Positions 22,360-33,222 of a stretch of DNA of 64,000 nucleotides are shown in pieces. A model generated the notes under the pieces. That model made no database searches, was not told the DNA's origin, and saw nothing but the letters and a program-made list of their open reading frames with translations. The translations under genes were made by a program, and so were the position numbers. The stretch is from Dastarcus helophoroides (lineage: Eukaryota; Arthropoda; Insecta; Coleoptera; Bothrideridae): positions 28,011,629 to 28,075,628 of the forward strand of contig CM053327.1 in NCBI GenBank assembly GCA_028583605.1, in the 5' to 3' direction. Each line of letters begins with the position of its first letter. The first letter of the stretch is position 1.

Positions 22360-22968
22360 AGTTGTATGTCCAGCGACTCCAATCAGTTGATTGTTGCTGA
22401 AGTTGCGTCGACAAAGTCCTTCCAGGTTCCTTCATATTGTTACGGGCTTTATCGTTTCGAATTGATTACACTTGTCGAATAATACCCACTTTATTACCAA
22501 ACTAAACTCGAATCACTGCAACTGAACAAATAACTCACTTATTATTGACTTCTACTAACTCACTGACTTTTAACTGACTGACTCGAGGAAAAGCTGACCG
22601 TCTTATATAGTTTTGGCTACCAGGTTTTAGAAAAATCACGCAAATAAGGCTTATCGTTTGGCGACATTTCTGGAACGCTTATCTGCCGTTAGTTTCGTTA
22701 TCGCGGCCGCTTTCCCCTTATCAGATCTTTCTAGAAACTTTTCTTACGCACCAAATTCTATTCTAAATTATATTCTATCTATATTCATTGCGTTACAATA
22801 TTTTCTTTTGGGACAGTCTTGCAAGATGAGGCTAAGCGTCTGTTTTGGGGCCTTGTAGTCGCATTGGGCACTATCTAGCGTTCCCCACTTGTCCATCGTT
22901 GCTTTTGTCACGGCATGGTCAGTTCTTCTCCGGTTGAGGGAGCTCCAGATCTCTCTTGAGAGGTTCAT
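22360..22968 (-). pseudogene. LINE A C-terminal region, split by a solo LTR
   Basis: The minus strand encodes LSREIWSSLNRRRTDHAV, then WGTLDSAQCDYKAPKQT and CPKRKY up to 22798. It continues beyond the LTR as EGTWKDFVDATSATIN, a stop, and LESLDIQL. Removing the LTR and one ATAT copy rejoins the two parts in frame. This is the usual zinc-finger-like C-terminus seen after the RT in such LINEs. Confidence 0.8.
22438..22797 (+). mobile_element. Solo LTR (gypsy-like), copy 1
   Basis: A 360-bp sequence starts TGTTACGGGC and ends GCGTTACA, with ATAT on both sides (22434-22437 and 22798-22801). TG...CA ends and a 4-bp target duplication fit a Ty3/gypsy-type LTR. A TTATATAG near 22592 may be its TATA box, which suggests the plus strand as sense. 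It is related over its full length to 47169-47546. No internal retroviral-like coding region remains, so it is a solo LTR left by recombination. Confidence 0.85.
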
Positions 22969-23592
22969 TCCTGAAGGGGTGGTGGTCGGATCTAGCTTTC
23001 CCTCTGTCGCTCGACCGTAGTAGGATATCCATTGCGCTCTCCATTTTTCTTTTAAATTATCGCTTTCTAGGGCGAGGTTGTGGTTGTTTTCCCAGATTGG
23101 CTTTCTCGATTTTAGCCTGGTATGTGGCAGGTTAATCAGTGTTACGTGGGTTGCTAAATCTGGCGGATTATGGGCGGTTTATGTTGGCCCATTTAGGGCT
23201 GTCGTTTGTTGGTATCGTAGGTCAGGTGATGCTATGTTAGCGAGTGCTGGCAGCCACGGGATTGGTGGAGATTTAAGTTACTATCCTCATTGCCTCATTT
23301 AGATGAACATCTACTTTGTTGAGGTGGTTGCTTCTGGATCATGCGGGAGAGCAGTATTCGGCGACCGGATATACGATACGAGGGATTGTACCACAGTTCG
23401 CAGCATGTTTGAATCGGATCTCCCGCTTACCCCGCCCAGTTTCCTGATAATGTTATTTTTTGATTTGAACTTCCGTCCTGATAGTTCAAGGTGTTTTTTG
23501 AATGTAAAGGGATCTATCAGGTGTCACGCCCTAAGTATTTGGGGCATTGGTTATGGCGTAGTCTTTTCTTCCGGAATGTCACGTTTAGTATT

Positions 23593-23784
23593 TTGTTTAT
23601 CATTCTGTTATTGAGGTAGAATGTGCTGGCTTCCTTTTTTCCAGGGTTCGGGCACATCCTTCACTTCCCATAATATAGTTCTCTCTCTTTGTTTGTCATT
23701 CTGTTATTGAGGTGGAATGTGCTGGCTTCCGTTTTCCCAGGGTTCGGGCACATCCTCCACTTCCCATAATATAGTTCTAGTTTT
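23593..23784 (-). repeat. 96-bp tandem duplication inside LINE A
   Basis: Two adjacent copies run from about 23593 and 23689, each containing CATTCTGTTATTGAGG, GGGTTCGGGCACATCCT and CACTTCCCATAATATAG. They differ at only a few positions, so the duplication is younger than much of the other damage to this LINE. Confidence 0.85.
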
Positions 23785-23785
23785 T

Positions 23786-24720
23786 TCAGATCTCTGGTGT
23801 CTGCTCACCTTCTTCGAATGTCTTGCTCTCAGTTGCTATCGCTAGGTCGTCGGCGTAGCTGAACTTTACGGATTCAGTGTCAACTATATCACTAGTGTAC
23901 AATTTAAATAAGAATGGGGCCCAGACGGATCCCCATGGGAGCTCGTTTTTTATGGTATAGGATTTACTTGTGGTTTCACCGACAGTGACCTTGAAATAGC
24001 GAGGTTTAAGCATGTTCTCCTTTAGTACTGTAATCTTAGAGCCACACAGTATCGTATGCCACGGTCAAGTCGATAAATGCCACTAAGGTTTTCATATTCT
24101 TTTGGAAACCTGCTTCTAAAGGTTAGGTGCGGGCGAGGAGTTGCTCACAGCAAGGAATCCTGCTTGGTGTTGTGGAGTTGTAGAGTCAATTTTTTGATAT
24201 ATTAAGTTGTACAAGAGTCTCTCGAGCATCTTGCAGCAGATGTTTAGCAGTGCGATTGGGTGGTAGCTCTCTGGGTCGTTCTTGGGTTTTCCTGTGATGG
24301 GTGTTTCGGTGATTTTAAATAGTGATTTTAGCTTTAGTTAGTGTTGTGATCTTACAGCTTGCGAAGGTTCGATTTAGTTTGTGTAACAGCCCATCCGTGC
24401 AGACAACAACACTGGTCAAGTTGATAAATGCCACTGAGGTTTTCATATTCTTTTAGAAGCTTGCTTTTATAAGTGAAGTTATGGTGAGGACTTGCTTATA
24501 GCAGCTTCGTTTTTCTCGAAATTCTGCTTAGTGTTGTGGAGATATAGAGTCAATTTGATATATTCTGTTGTACAGTAGACTCCCAAGCATCTTGCAGCAG
24601 ATGTTTAGCAGTGCGATTGGGCGGAGCTCGCTCGATCGTCCTTGGGTTTTCCTGGTTTAAGGATAGTTCTCGCTACCTTTAATTGGTGAGGGACTCTTCC
24701 CCTTTGTAACATTTCGTTGT
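23786..24720 (-). pseudogene. LINE A reverse transcriptase, partly duplicated
   Basis: The 3' part of the RT (23786-24013) reads RYFKVTVGETTSKSY, SVWAPFLFKLYTSDI and FSYADDLAIATESKTF, with the YADD active-site motif intact. Upstream (24050-24340) the minus strand gives KPKNDPESYHPIALL and LYNLIYQKIDST followed by a motif-A-like segment. This N-terminal portion is present twice: the CAAGT(C/T)GATAAATGCCACT landmark is at about 24064 and 24417, an offset of about 353 bp. Stops and frameshifts are frequent. Confidence 0.8.
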
Positions 24721-24767
24721 AAAATTGTAATAGCCATTGTCGTTTTTGATAAATTTGATTACTATAT

Positions 24768-25310
24768 CTACTTCCCCCTCTCTGAAAGGGATAGTCCAGG
24801 GTCGTTTATTTTTTCTTTTCTGTTATCCCTGAATTTCTTTATTTCTTTTTCAAAGATAGGATTAGTTTGTATGCTTTCTGCGCGTTTCTTTATGTGTAGC
24901 CCTACTTGAGTGGGTATTATTTCGGTTTTCTGGTTCAGAATGAATGTAGCACCTCCCAGCTTTCTTAGGAGGGACCATGTTTTTCTACTGCTTTTGGTAA
25001 AATTCAAATTTTCCGTTGCTTCGGTCCATATTTCTCTGCGTGTCTTGTTGATGGATTGCGGAATCCTGTTTCCCAGGGCTGGGTTGTTCGTTCTTTGGTA
25101 TTCCCTGTGCAGCTGTTCTGCCTCCTTGTTCCAGCAGGGGGTGTATTCTTTCCGGAAGACTTGGGGAATGTGGCGTCTCGCCACTGCAATTATCATCCCG
25201 ACAAATCGGTTGTAGTTGTTGTCCACTTTAGGTGGTATCGCGTGTATGTTTGAGTCCATCTCTCTTCGGTATATTTCCCAGTTCGTCTTCCTCCACCGCG
25301 GCTTCCGCAC
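24768..25310 (-). pseudogene. LINE A linker between endonuclease and RT
   Basis: A 180-residue open stretch starts MRKPRWRKTNWEIYRREMDS and includes WNKEAEQLHREYQRTNNPA, KTRREIWTEATENLNFTKSS and TWSLLRKLGG. Such text (C.P.WN.E...L...Y, W..LRKL) is standard between the endonuclease and RT of jockey/CR1-type LINEs. It is the longest open part of this element. The true translation start would be far upstream in the endonuclease. Confidence 0.8.
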
Positions 25311-25475
25311 TGTTCTTATTAACGGAATTTGTATGCCGATGTTCAGCAGGACTGGTCGGTGCTGGGAGCGTGAAAATCCGTGTAGGACCCTTCTTGAGTT
25401 GGCAGCAGAGATCTTTATGGTGTCAGTTGTTGTTCTGCAAAGATCTGGGTTCGTTTAAGTTTTCCATCTTGGTGC

Positions 25476-26340
25476 TCAGAACGTTTTTAGGTCTTTAGCA
25501 TTATGGGCAAGATAGAGGTTGTTCTCTTCCATCCAGTTGACTAGTATCTTGGCGTTTTGGTCGTTTGAGGCGTATCCCCAATTGATATGGTGACAGTTGA
25601 AGTCTTCGATGTATATCGCTTGGTGGTTTGCTGTTGGCAGTGGTGGATTCGGCCAGTGGGTGTTAGGAGGTTTATAGATAGACATTATTCTTAGCCCAGA
25701 TAACTCGAGGGAAATTATTTTTATGTCGTATTCATTGCCTGTGTCAATAACTTTATAGTGGTTGATGTCCTTGCGTAGATACATTATAAAGCCATGGGTT
25801 TTTGAGGCTAGATTTCCAACAATTTAATATCCTGGAACTTTCACTCTAGAAAGGATCTGTTCTTCGTCTGATGAAGAGAGTTTCATCTCTGATATGGTGG
25901 ACATACTGAGTGCTCTTCTGTCTAAACTTTGTTATCCTTTCTACCAAATTTTCACTTCAGAAGAGTTTCTCCTCTGGTATGGTGGACATACTCAGTTACC
26001 GTGCTCTGATGTTTGGAAATTGTCCTTTTTTCATTTTTCATTTTTGTATATTTCCTTGTATTTTATTTTTCATTTATTGTTTCTTTGTTCCTGAAGAAGC
26101 CCCCTACGATGAAGGCAAAATATCGAACACTTTTAGTGGTTCTTTGACACGGTCCAATCCCGGAACAAGTATATTCTGTACTGACTCTGGCCGTGGAAGC
26201 CTTCGTTACTATATATGTGTTTCTTGAAATTTAATGACGTCAATCTTGTTTTCTATGGCTATTCTGCTGAGTTGTTCTCCTTTGTCTCGGCTTAGGCCTT
26301 CAGAATTCGGATGTGTGGTCCTACATCCTTTGTCAGTGAA
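25476..26340 (-). pseudogene. LINE A apurinic-like endonuclease, interrupted
   Basis: The 5' end at about 26340-26210 gives DKGEQLSRIAIENKIDVIKF and then QETH, the catalytic Glu motif. After an insertion, the domain resumes at about 25868 as EEQILSRVKVPGY, a stop, IVGNLASKTHGFIMYLRKDI, SIYKPPNTHWP and DFNCHHINWGYASNDQNAKI (GDFN motif changed to EDFN). It then runs into the linker. The domain order and motifs identify an APE-type endonuclease that once nicked target DNA. Confidence 0.8.
25869..26200. mobile_element. Small insertion inside the LINE A endonuclease
   Basis: About 332 bp foreign to the LINE lies between two CTTCGT copies (25863-25868 and 26201-26206). Skipping it, with one CTTCGT removed, rejoins the endonuclease reading. 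It contains two similar 45-bp blocks ending in ATGGTGGACATACT(G/C)AG and a hammerhead-like string on the plus strand (CTGAAGA, GCCCCCTACGATGAAGGC, then AAAA in place of GAAA). It may be a short PLE-derived or SINE-like element; the class is uncertain. Confidence 0.5.
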
Positions 26341-26441
26341 TTCTTGCACGAATTTTTATTACCTGTACTCACTTTATCGCTTTTGAATTCCGTTTGTCTT
26401 GGACGAGATTGCACTTGATTCGGCTGTCAGGAAAAACAATT

Positions 26442-26464
26442 AAAATAAATAAATAAATAAATAA
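26442..26464. repeat. (AAAT)n microsatellite at the 5' border of LINE A
   Basis: Five to six AAAT repeats in AAATAAATAAATAAATAAAT form the border between LINE A debris and unique sequence. Confidence 0.8.
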
Positions 26465-28067
26465 GAGAAAGAGAGAACAATGGAAAGAAATACATAAGAT
26501 AGGAAAAGAGACAAAATAAGCTGAAAATCAAACTCTTGAGTCAACCCAAAAATAACAACATTGTTTAGTGACTGATTTCTTATTTTCAAAATATTGATGT
26601 CGATAAGGGCAAGACGGGGGAGCACTCAGTCATGATAGATCTAGGAAATAAATTCAGTTAGAGTGCCTTTGTATTTTGGGTGAACTTTTTTATAACAAAA
26701 AGAAAGTTTTTTTGGTCGTACTTGCAGTCAGATCTCGTGGTAGTTGGAAATTTGAAATAATACTTGTAGCCTTTTAGAACTAGTTGGAAGCTTTTAATTT
26801 ACCTTACAAGAGCAACGTCCTGGCGACACCTCAGTCGCATCAAAGCTGTTCAGGTACCAATGGAGCTTGATTAGATGTTTTAGGCTGTGAAATCAGCACA
26901 ACAAAGTTACTGCTGCACTTTATAGATAAACTTTTTTAAAGTTAACATCGTGATATACGGCGTGGCATGGAATTAAAGAGGGGTGCATCTTCAACGGACA
27001 TAAATTTAGCTAGTTTATGACGTAAACACGCCATAAGCCTGCCTTTCGGGAAAAAATACTATCGTTCGTTTTCAGATATCGCATTAAAAAGCAATATCAG
27101 AAAATGACAGCCAATAAGAACGCCATAATAATAACATAATCTTTACTGTCCCGAAATTCCATTACTGCGTTACGGGTGGTTAATATAACAATAAACTTTT
27201 AATATAAGCCGTCGTATTCCCCGAGGATTTGAGAATGCGACTTCGACGTTCACGTTGCATTTTTGTGTCGCAGATGGGAGACACTTTTGCTAAAGATAAT
27301 GTGAAAAGTCTTTTATTCCGGACTATTTGCATAGCTAAGACCGAATAACGGACATTTGCTTTTCGTCGGTGTTTATTCGAATCCAAGAATAAACTCTTTG
27401 TTGACAATTGGCACACTACCGTATAAATTTCCATTTAAAAATATCATGTCTTTGACCCGAGTTAATCATTCCCGTACCCTCATTTTGTTCGCAGATAACA
27501 GTGTTTACAGTGGGCTTTTATGGACATTATTGTGCGTGATTAAAGTACATTTTAAATAAAAAAAATACGTGTGCTAGTTTTATGCGTTTGTTTACTGACT
27601 AATTACATACACGATATGTGTTATGTGTTCTAAATAGGAACGGTTTTCAATTTTTTTGCGGTGGAAAAAAACACCAAGCTTTTGAAAATTAGCAGCAATC
27701 ATGGTTAGGTCATGCCGATTATGAGGCATTTCTTGTAATAAATGAACAGTTTGGGATAAGAAATACAAATTAAAAGATCAATCAAATGAAGCATTAAGGA
27801 AGAATTACTGATGCAATGGCTTTATAACTGAAAGGACCTGAAATCCAGTCTTTGATTGGACTTCTTCACAGTTTGGAACCATACTAAGAGTTCTATAGAA
27901 GTTTCCTTGAGAATTTGGTTAATATTATTTAGTTTAATGTGCTTATCGATTTGATTTTTCGAATGAAAATCAGCCGATAGCGAATTTGCAGAAGAATGAT
28001 GAAATCGTGAAGAGAAAGGAATATTTTGAAAAGAAATGGGTGCAAGTGTTATAAAATTTGTAATGCA
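26465..28067. other. Intergenic, mostly non-repetitive
   Basis: No gene recognised. About 26930-27560 is a balanced, non-repetitive island with short open frames on both strands and no known domain. 27600-28060 is AT-rich. Confidence 0.4.
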
Positions 28068-28235
28068 TATAGGAACTCGTTACCGAAAGGAATTTTTTCC
28101 AAAAAGTTGCAACATATACTTGTTTAAGAAGGCACAGTTCATCGCCATCTATTCTTGTTTCCGCATCCTACTCGCAGTGCTTTGAAGCCACAATGGGGTT
28201 GCCTTTTGCGAGTGGATTAAACTTAAAAAAAAGCT
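28068..28235 (+). mobile_element. LINE B 3'-end fragment (copy 0)
   Basis: Matches the last 160 bp or so of LINE B: ACTCGTTACCGAAAGGAATT, TTGTTTAAGAAGGC, CGCATCCTACTCGCAGTG, then GCGAGTGGATTAAAC and an A tract. It is inverted relative to the adjacent copy at 28471-29680, so the two 3' ends face each other across about 235 bp. Confidence 0.8.
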
Positions 28236-28264
28236 GAGGCATTTATTAGATTCAAAGTTTGAGA

Positions 28265-28310
28265 TCCAGAGATACTCGGTTTCGATCTTGTTAGATCTCG
28301 TCAATCTGGA
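28265..28310 (-). ncRNA. Decayed hammerhead ribozyme, homologous to 59409-59451
   Basis: On the minus strand: stem I UCCAGA/UCUGGA (6 bp), core UUGACGA (first C changed to U), stem II GAUCU-AACA-AGAUC (5 perfect bp), GAAA, then CCGAGUAUC in place of the short palindromic stem III. Stem I and stem II are intact, while C3 and stem III are damaged, so it is probably inactive. Stem I differs from the 59.4-kb copy at two base pairs, both compensated. Confidence 0.6.
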
Positions 28311-28470
28311 ATACGCAACCTAAATTCGATAAATCCACTGTGCGCCTTGGTATATAGAGGACTGCACTTAAGTAGTCTAGATCATTCTATTTGCATGTTA
28401 TAAAAATGTCTAATGTTGAAGAGATATCTTACAATTATGATTACAAACGTTTTGAGTTTTTTGAATCTAT

Positions 28471-29680
28471 TTTTTTTTAAATTAATCCACTCGCAAAGGG
28501 TAACCCCATTATGCCTTCAAAGCACTCCGAGTAGGATCCGGAAACAAGAATAGATAGCGATGAACCGCCTTCTTAAACAAGGATAAGTTGTCATTTTTGG
28601 GAAAAATTTCGTTCGCTAACGAGTTCCATAGCTTGGAAGTTCTATAGAAAAAAGAGTCTCCGTAGACAGAAGTTCTCACTGTGTCAAGCTGGACCGCACA
28701 GGAATTTGCTGCCTCCGACTGTCTTGCATGCCTCAAAAATCTTGCCCTTGGGGGATCAATTCTATTAGTTCCTACGAGCATCTCCCATAATAGTACTTGT
28801 AGAGAAGAGATAAGTCACCAACCATCCGCCTATGCTCTAGTGTTTGGAGAGAATCGGTCAAACTCTCGTCATCAATTAGTCGAATCGCTCTTCTTTGAAT
28901 TGAATCCAAAAGAGCCAAAGTGAGCTTTAGGACTGAACTCCAAACATGAGAACAGTATTCTAGTGTTAGCCTAACTTGAGCTTTGTATAATGTGAGTAGG
29001 TAATGCGATGTGAAGTACTTTTTAGCTCTAAAAAGAAAGCCTAGCTTCTGAGAGGCGAATTTGGTAATGGCGCGCACATGATTGTTCCAAGAGAAGTTAG
29101 TGCTAGCATTCATTCCTAGGATAGACAGATTAGATCCCATCGGGAGGACTTTACTGTCCATTGGTATGTTTGTTGCATTATCCCTTGATGTTTTCTTAGA
29201 GAAAACTGCGGCCTGAGTTTTTGAAGCGTTGAAGTCGACCAGATTTCTTTTACCCCATTCCAGAATAATTTCGAGATCCCGATTAATTATTTCTATCTGC
29301 TGTTCGCTTAGTCAATTTGAAGCAATGATGGATAATGAATTGTCGGAGAAAAAATATGACGCAAGGCTACTATCATCTGGGTAGCTTTATACAGGATTGG
29401 AAGTTGAAACTAAGAGATCGTTTATGTGTAACAGAAACAAAGTAGGAGACAGGACAGATCCCTTAGGCACCCCTGCATTAATCGCAAATGTCTCAGATGA
29501 AATGCCATCGATGACAACTTGAAGAGATCCCTTAGCGAGAAAATTTGATATCAAATGACAGAGTCCAGGAGGAAGACCATAAGATGTTAATTTGGCTAAA
29601 AGAGATCGGTGCCAGATGCTGTCAAAAGCCTTTGAGATATCCAATGCCACAATTCTAGCCTCACCATCTATGAAAAAAAC
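28471..29680 (-). pseudogene. LINE B copy 1, RT and C-terminal region
   Basis: The minus strand gives EARIVALDISKAFDSIWH (RT motif A), NAGVPKGSVLSPTLFLLHIN, YPDDSSLA (YADD degraded to YPDD), then LGFLFRAKKYFTSHYLLTLY, EYCSHVWSS, DSIQRRAIRLIDDESLTDSL and finally SFFYRTSKLWNSLANEIFP up to SALKA. This is the C-terminal half of a CR1/jockey-type RT. Frameshifts separate three blocks. The 3' end is GAGTGGATTAATTT followed by an A tract (T tract on the plus strand at 28471). The 5' end is truncated; text beyond about 29680 does not match the other copies. Confidence 0.85.
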
Positions 29681-29689
29681 AGGTGATCC

Positions 29690-31220
29690 CGATGGATATT
29701 TTTTTAACCATAAATTGGTTATCGAGGAATCACCTTTTGGGGTTTTCACGTCTGTTAAAAAACAGAAATCACAACCCTCAAACAGATCGAAGATTAGGAA
29801 CTTAAGTATTTCTCTAAATTCCTCTAAATGCTTGTGCGTTGCTAAGAAACTCCGACGCTAGCATATTTTTCATAAACGACAACTTCCAACTACCGGCGAC
29901 AAATATTTAGTCTGCTTCGAAATGTGACTATTTTAACATCAAATATTAATTTTGTGGATGCGTCTTTATTTAGTTTTTAGATTTCCTGTTTTAGTTTTTG
30001 TACAATCGGTTTAATTATATTTCCATACACTTTTAATAGCATTTATTTTTTAGACTTCCTATTTTATTGGTGGTTAAACCGATAGATCAAAGAAACCAAA
30101 AATGTAGATTAGATTAGATTATATATGGGTCGTTTCGTATTTCTCTTCGTCCACCCTGCACCTCGATCTAAAGAAATCTTTTGTGCATACCCTGATCTAT
30201 GTAGTTCCCAGGTTCAAACTCTTGTAGAAGTTTATCCTGGGGTTGAGTTTTTCCACATCTGAAGGGTCTAGACCAAAAATGTAAATAAAATAGATACAAT
30301 TATTTACATATTAGTTTCAAAGTGGGTAAATATTATATTAAACTATATTATATAGATTATGTTAATTTGTTGCAGATTGTAGATTGTAGAGGAGTTACAA
30401 AGTAAAACATGTCTGAAATTCTAGGAAAGCATTGAATATTCCATAAAACTAGGCCCCACACTATTAGAAATTAAAAATAACCATTACATTTTTTCGTTCC
30501 GTTAAAATATCAAATTCCTTACATGGCTCTATAGCGTTATTGTCTGGTATCCAGCCAGTGTATGTAATCGTGAAGGTATGCGGCCGTATAGCCGTAAATG
30601 GCCTGCCCGGCTTGTGCACTGAATAAACGGACGAGTTTTGTGCAAGCGCCCGCTTTAAATGAAAAGTTAGACCAGCATCGCCATGGCAACGTTAACTTTG
30701 CTCTAACTTTGGGGTGCCTCATAATGAAGGCCTCCCAACATTTACCTTTCACTGGACAAGGAGCTTACAAGACGGCCTTTTCGAAATTCGGAGAAGGTTC
30801 GCATTTAGCGAGAATATTGAATAAAGCCGGGGATAACTAGCCGAGGGTTTTAAAACGCTTTGTCTGGATATTATTTCATAACAACGATTTGAGGGTATTT
30901 GGTCGATTTTGTGATGTGATGTGTTATAGTTGGTAGAGAAAATTTTATAAATGTGTTACATTTTAAGCCCCAGTCGACCATTCGATAAATCTTCTTTTCC
31001 AAAGCCATTTATTAGCGCAGGAAAGGAAACCTCAACGTCGATAAATCTTTTTACTGGCTTCTTATAATACGCCGCGGGGACTTCCTGCTAAAACAACGAA
31101 ATCTCCGATTTCCTGCATTGCGTCGTAACGTACTATAACCTTAAAACTTCGATTCACACCTTTATCTTTCAGAATTAAAAAAAAAGGTGAAGTGAATTTC
31201 ATTTAAATTTACTAGTATTT
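29690..31220. other. Intergenic with a GC-richer island at 30530-31130
   Basis: 29690-30480 has scattered repeat words (AAAGAAACCAAAAATGT at about 30090, also at 60690) and no gene. About 30530-30860 is clearly less AT-rich and is open on the plus strand for 80 codons, with no recognised domain. 31150-31220 is AT-rich. Confidence 0.4.
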
Positions 31221-32309
31221 TATTACTTTGATTTTTTTATGTTCAATCAATTCGCAAATTATATTTTGCCTTGAAAGCACCGCGAATAGGATGCGGAGAC
31301 AAGTATAGAAGGAAATGAATTGCCTTCTTAAACAAGGATAGGTTGTAATTTTTGAGGAAAATTTCGTTCGGTAACGAGTTCCATAGTTTGGAAGTTCTAC
31401 AGAAAAAAGTCTCCGACTGTCTTGTATGCCTCAAAAATCTTGCCCTTAGGAGGATCAATCCTATTAGTTCCTACGAGTAGGAACTTGTAGAAAAGAGAGA
31501 AGTCACCAACCATCCGTTTGTGCTCTAGTGTTTCTAGAGAATCGGTCAAACTGTCGTTATCAATTAGGCGACTCGCTCTTCTTTGAATTGATTCCAAAAG
31601 AGCTAAAGTATGCTTTGGGCCTGAACTCCAAACATGAGAACAGTATTCTAGTGTTGGCCTAAATTGGGCTTTGTAGAGTGTGAGTAGCTGATGAGATGTG
31701 AAGTACTTTTTAGCTCTAAAAAGAAAGCCTAGCTTCTGAGAGGCGGACTTGGTAATGGCGCGCACATGATTGTTCCAAGAGACGTTAGTGCTCACATTCA
31801 CTCCTAGAATGTGAGCATTGACGTGCATTAACGTGCATAGACAGATTAGCTCCCATCGGGAGGATTTTACCCTTCATTGGTATATTTGTTCCATTATCCC
31901 TTAATGTTTTCTCAGAGAAAATTGCAGCCTGAGTTTTTGAAGCGTTGAAGTCGACTAAATTTTTCTAACCCCATTCTAGAGATCCTGATTAATCATCTGT
32001 ATCTGCTGTTCCCTTATTCGATCTGAACCAGCGACGGATAATTGTTTGTCGGAGAAAGAAGGTGACACCAGGCCACTATCATTTGCGTACCTGTTTATCG
32101 GATTGGAAGTTGAAGCTAAGAGATTGTTTATGTGTAACAAAAACAGAGTAGGGGACAGGACAGACCCCTGAGGTACCCCTGCATTAATCGCAAATGCCTC
32201 GAATGAGATACCATCGATGCCGACCTAAAGACCTGTCAGCGAGAAAATTGGATATCAAATGACAGAGTCCAGGAGGAAGACCATAAGATGTTAATTTGCC
32301 GAGAAGACA

Positions 32310-33222
32310 TCAGTGCCAGACACTGTCGACGGCCTTTGAGATATCCAATGCCACAATCCTAGCCTCACCATATTTTTCCATACCTAAGATGCAGATATGA
32401 GTAACATATACCAATAGATTGCCAGTTGAGTGTTGTTTTCTGAAACCGTATTGCCTGTCCAAGATAATTCTATTCTTCTCCAGATATTTGAGAATCTCGA
32501 TGTTGATAACCATCACTTTGGATATAACGGGCAACAAAGATATAGGGCGACGGTTGTTAGCCAGATTCCTTTTTCTCTTTTTAGGGAACAGGCTGCACCC
32601 TAGCAAATTTCCAGATGTTAAGGAATACACCTTTGTTGTAAGAGAGTGTGATCAATTTGTTTAGGACAGGAGTCAACTCTGGAGCGCACTACTTAAGAAC
32701 AATTGCGGGGATACCATCAAGGCCAGAAGCTTTCGAGGTGTCGAGCTCGAGGAGAATCTTCCTGATTGTGTCTGGTCTAAAAACAATTTCAGGCTCGACG
32801 CTGGCAATCTTAGGAAGAATAGGAGGTTCTACGTTTCGAGAATCAAAGTTGAAATTTTCAGCAAACAGTAAGGCTAGCAGATTAGTCTTTCCCTTGGAAA
32901 TAGTCGCAATTTTGTTATTGTCATTCAGTAAAGGTGGAAAATTTGAAGATGAAAATTCTTTCCAATCGACTTTGCAAATCCCTAAAAGAACCTGGAACGG
33001 TTCGGACAGTTGGCGCATTTTACGACCGAAATCACTTTTTGCCTCGTCAATAACTTGTTTATAAAAATTTCGTGCATCTACAAAGGTGGTCTGAGTCTCG
33101 ACTGAGGAACTATTTCGCCGACGACGATATGAGCGGTTTTTGCAGGAGACAGCTCGAGCACATTCTTTCCTGAACCAAGGTTTACTGGAGACAGACTTCT
33201 GCGAATGGGTTGAGCATGTCAA
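32310..33222 (-). pseudogene. LINE B copy 2, linker and RT N-terminal half
   Basis: The linker frame (177 residues) is open from SKPWFRKECARAVSCKNR through VIDEAKSDFGRKMRQLSE to LDTSKASGLDGIPAIVLK, the entry to the RT domain. The next frame holds RRPISLLPVISKVM, LEKNRIILDRQYGFRKQHST and motif A (VALDISKAVDSVWH, Phe changed to Val). This is the best preserved part of the family in the window. Confidence 0.85.

Larger units (their letters stand above)
22285..26430 (-). mobile_element. LINE A: decayed APE-type non-LTR retrotransposon
   Basis: The element reads on the minus strand from about 26430 (5') to 22285 (3', AAATAAATAAATA-like tail). In order it shows an endonuclease domain, a linker, a reverse transcriptase and a C-terminal Cys/His region, all with stops and frameshifts. 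The style is that of jockey/CR1-like LINEs; the exact clade is not certain. It contains a solo LTR (22438-22797), a small insertion in the endonuclease (about 25869-26200), and tandem duplications at 23593-23784 and 24050-24700. Confidence 0.85.

Noticed and set aside
25821..26235. AATTTAAT on both sides of the insertion in LINE A, as an 8-bp target duplication
   Set aside because: Endonuclease text continues inward past both copies (QETH on one side, SRVKVPGY on the other), so the true insertion borders lie further inside and the AATTTAAT match is coincidental.
30130..30165. GTTTCGTATTTCTCTTCGTCCACC as a minus-strand hammerhead
   Set aside because: The core would read TGGACGA instead of CTGANGA and neither stem I nor stem II pairs convincingly.
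30537..30840. 80-codon open frame MACPACALNKRTSF on the plus strand
   Set aside because: No known motif, no supporting splice or polyadenylation context, and the opposite strand is also open for 71 codons.
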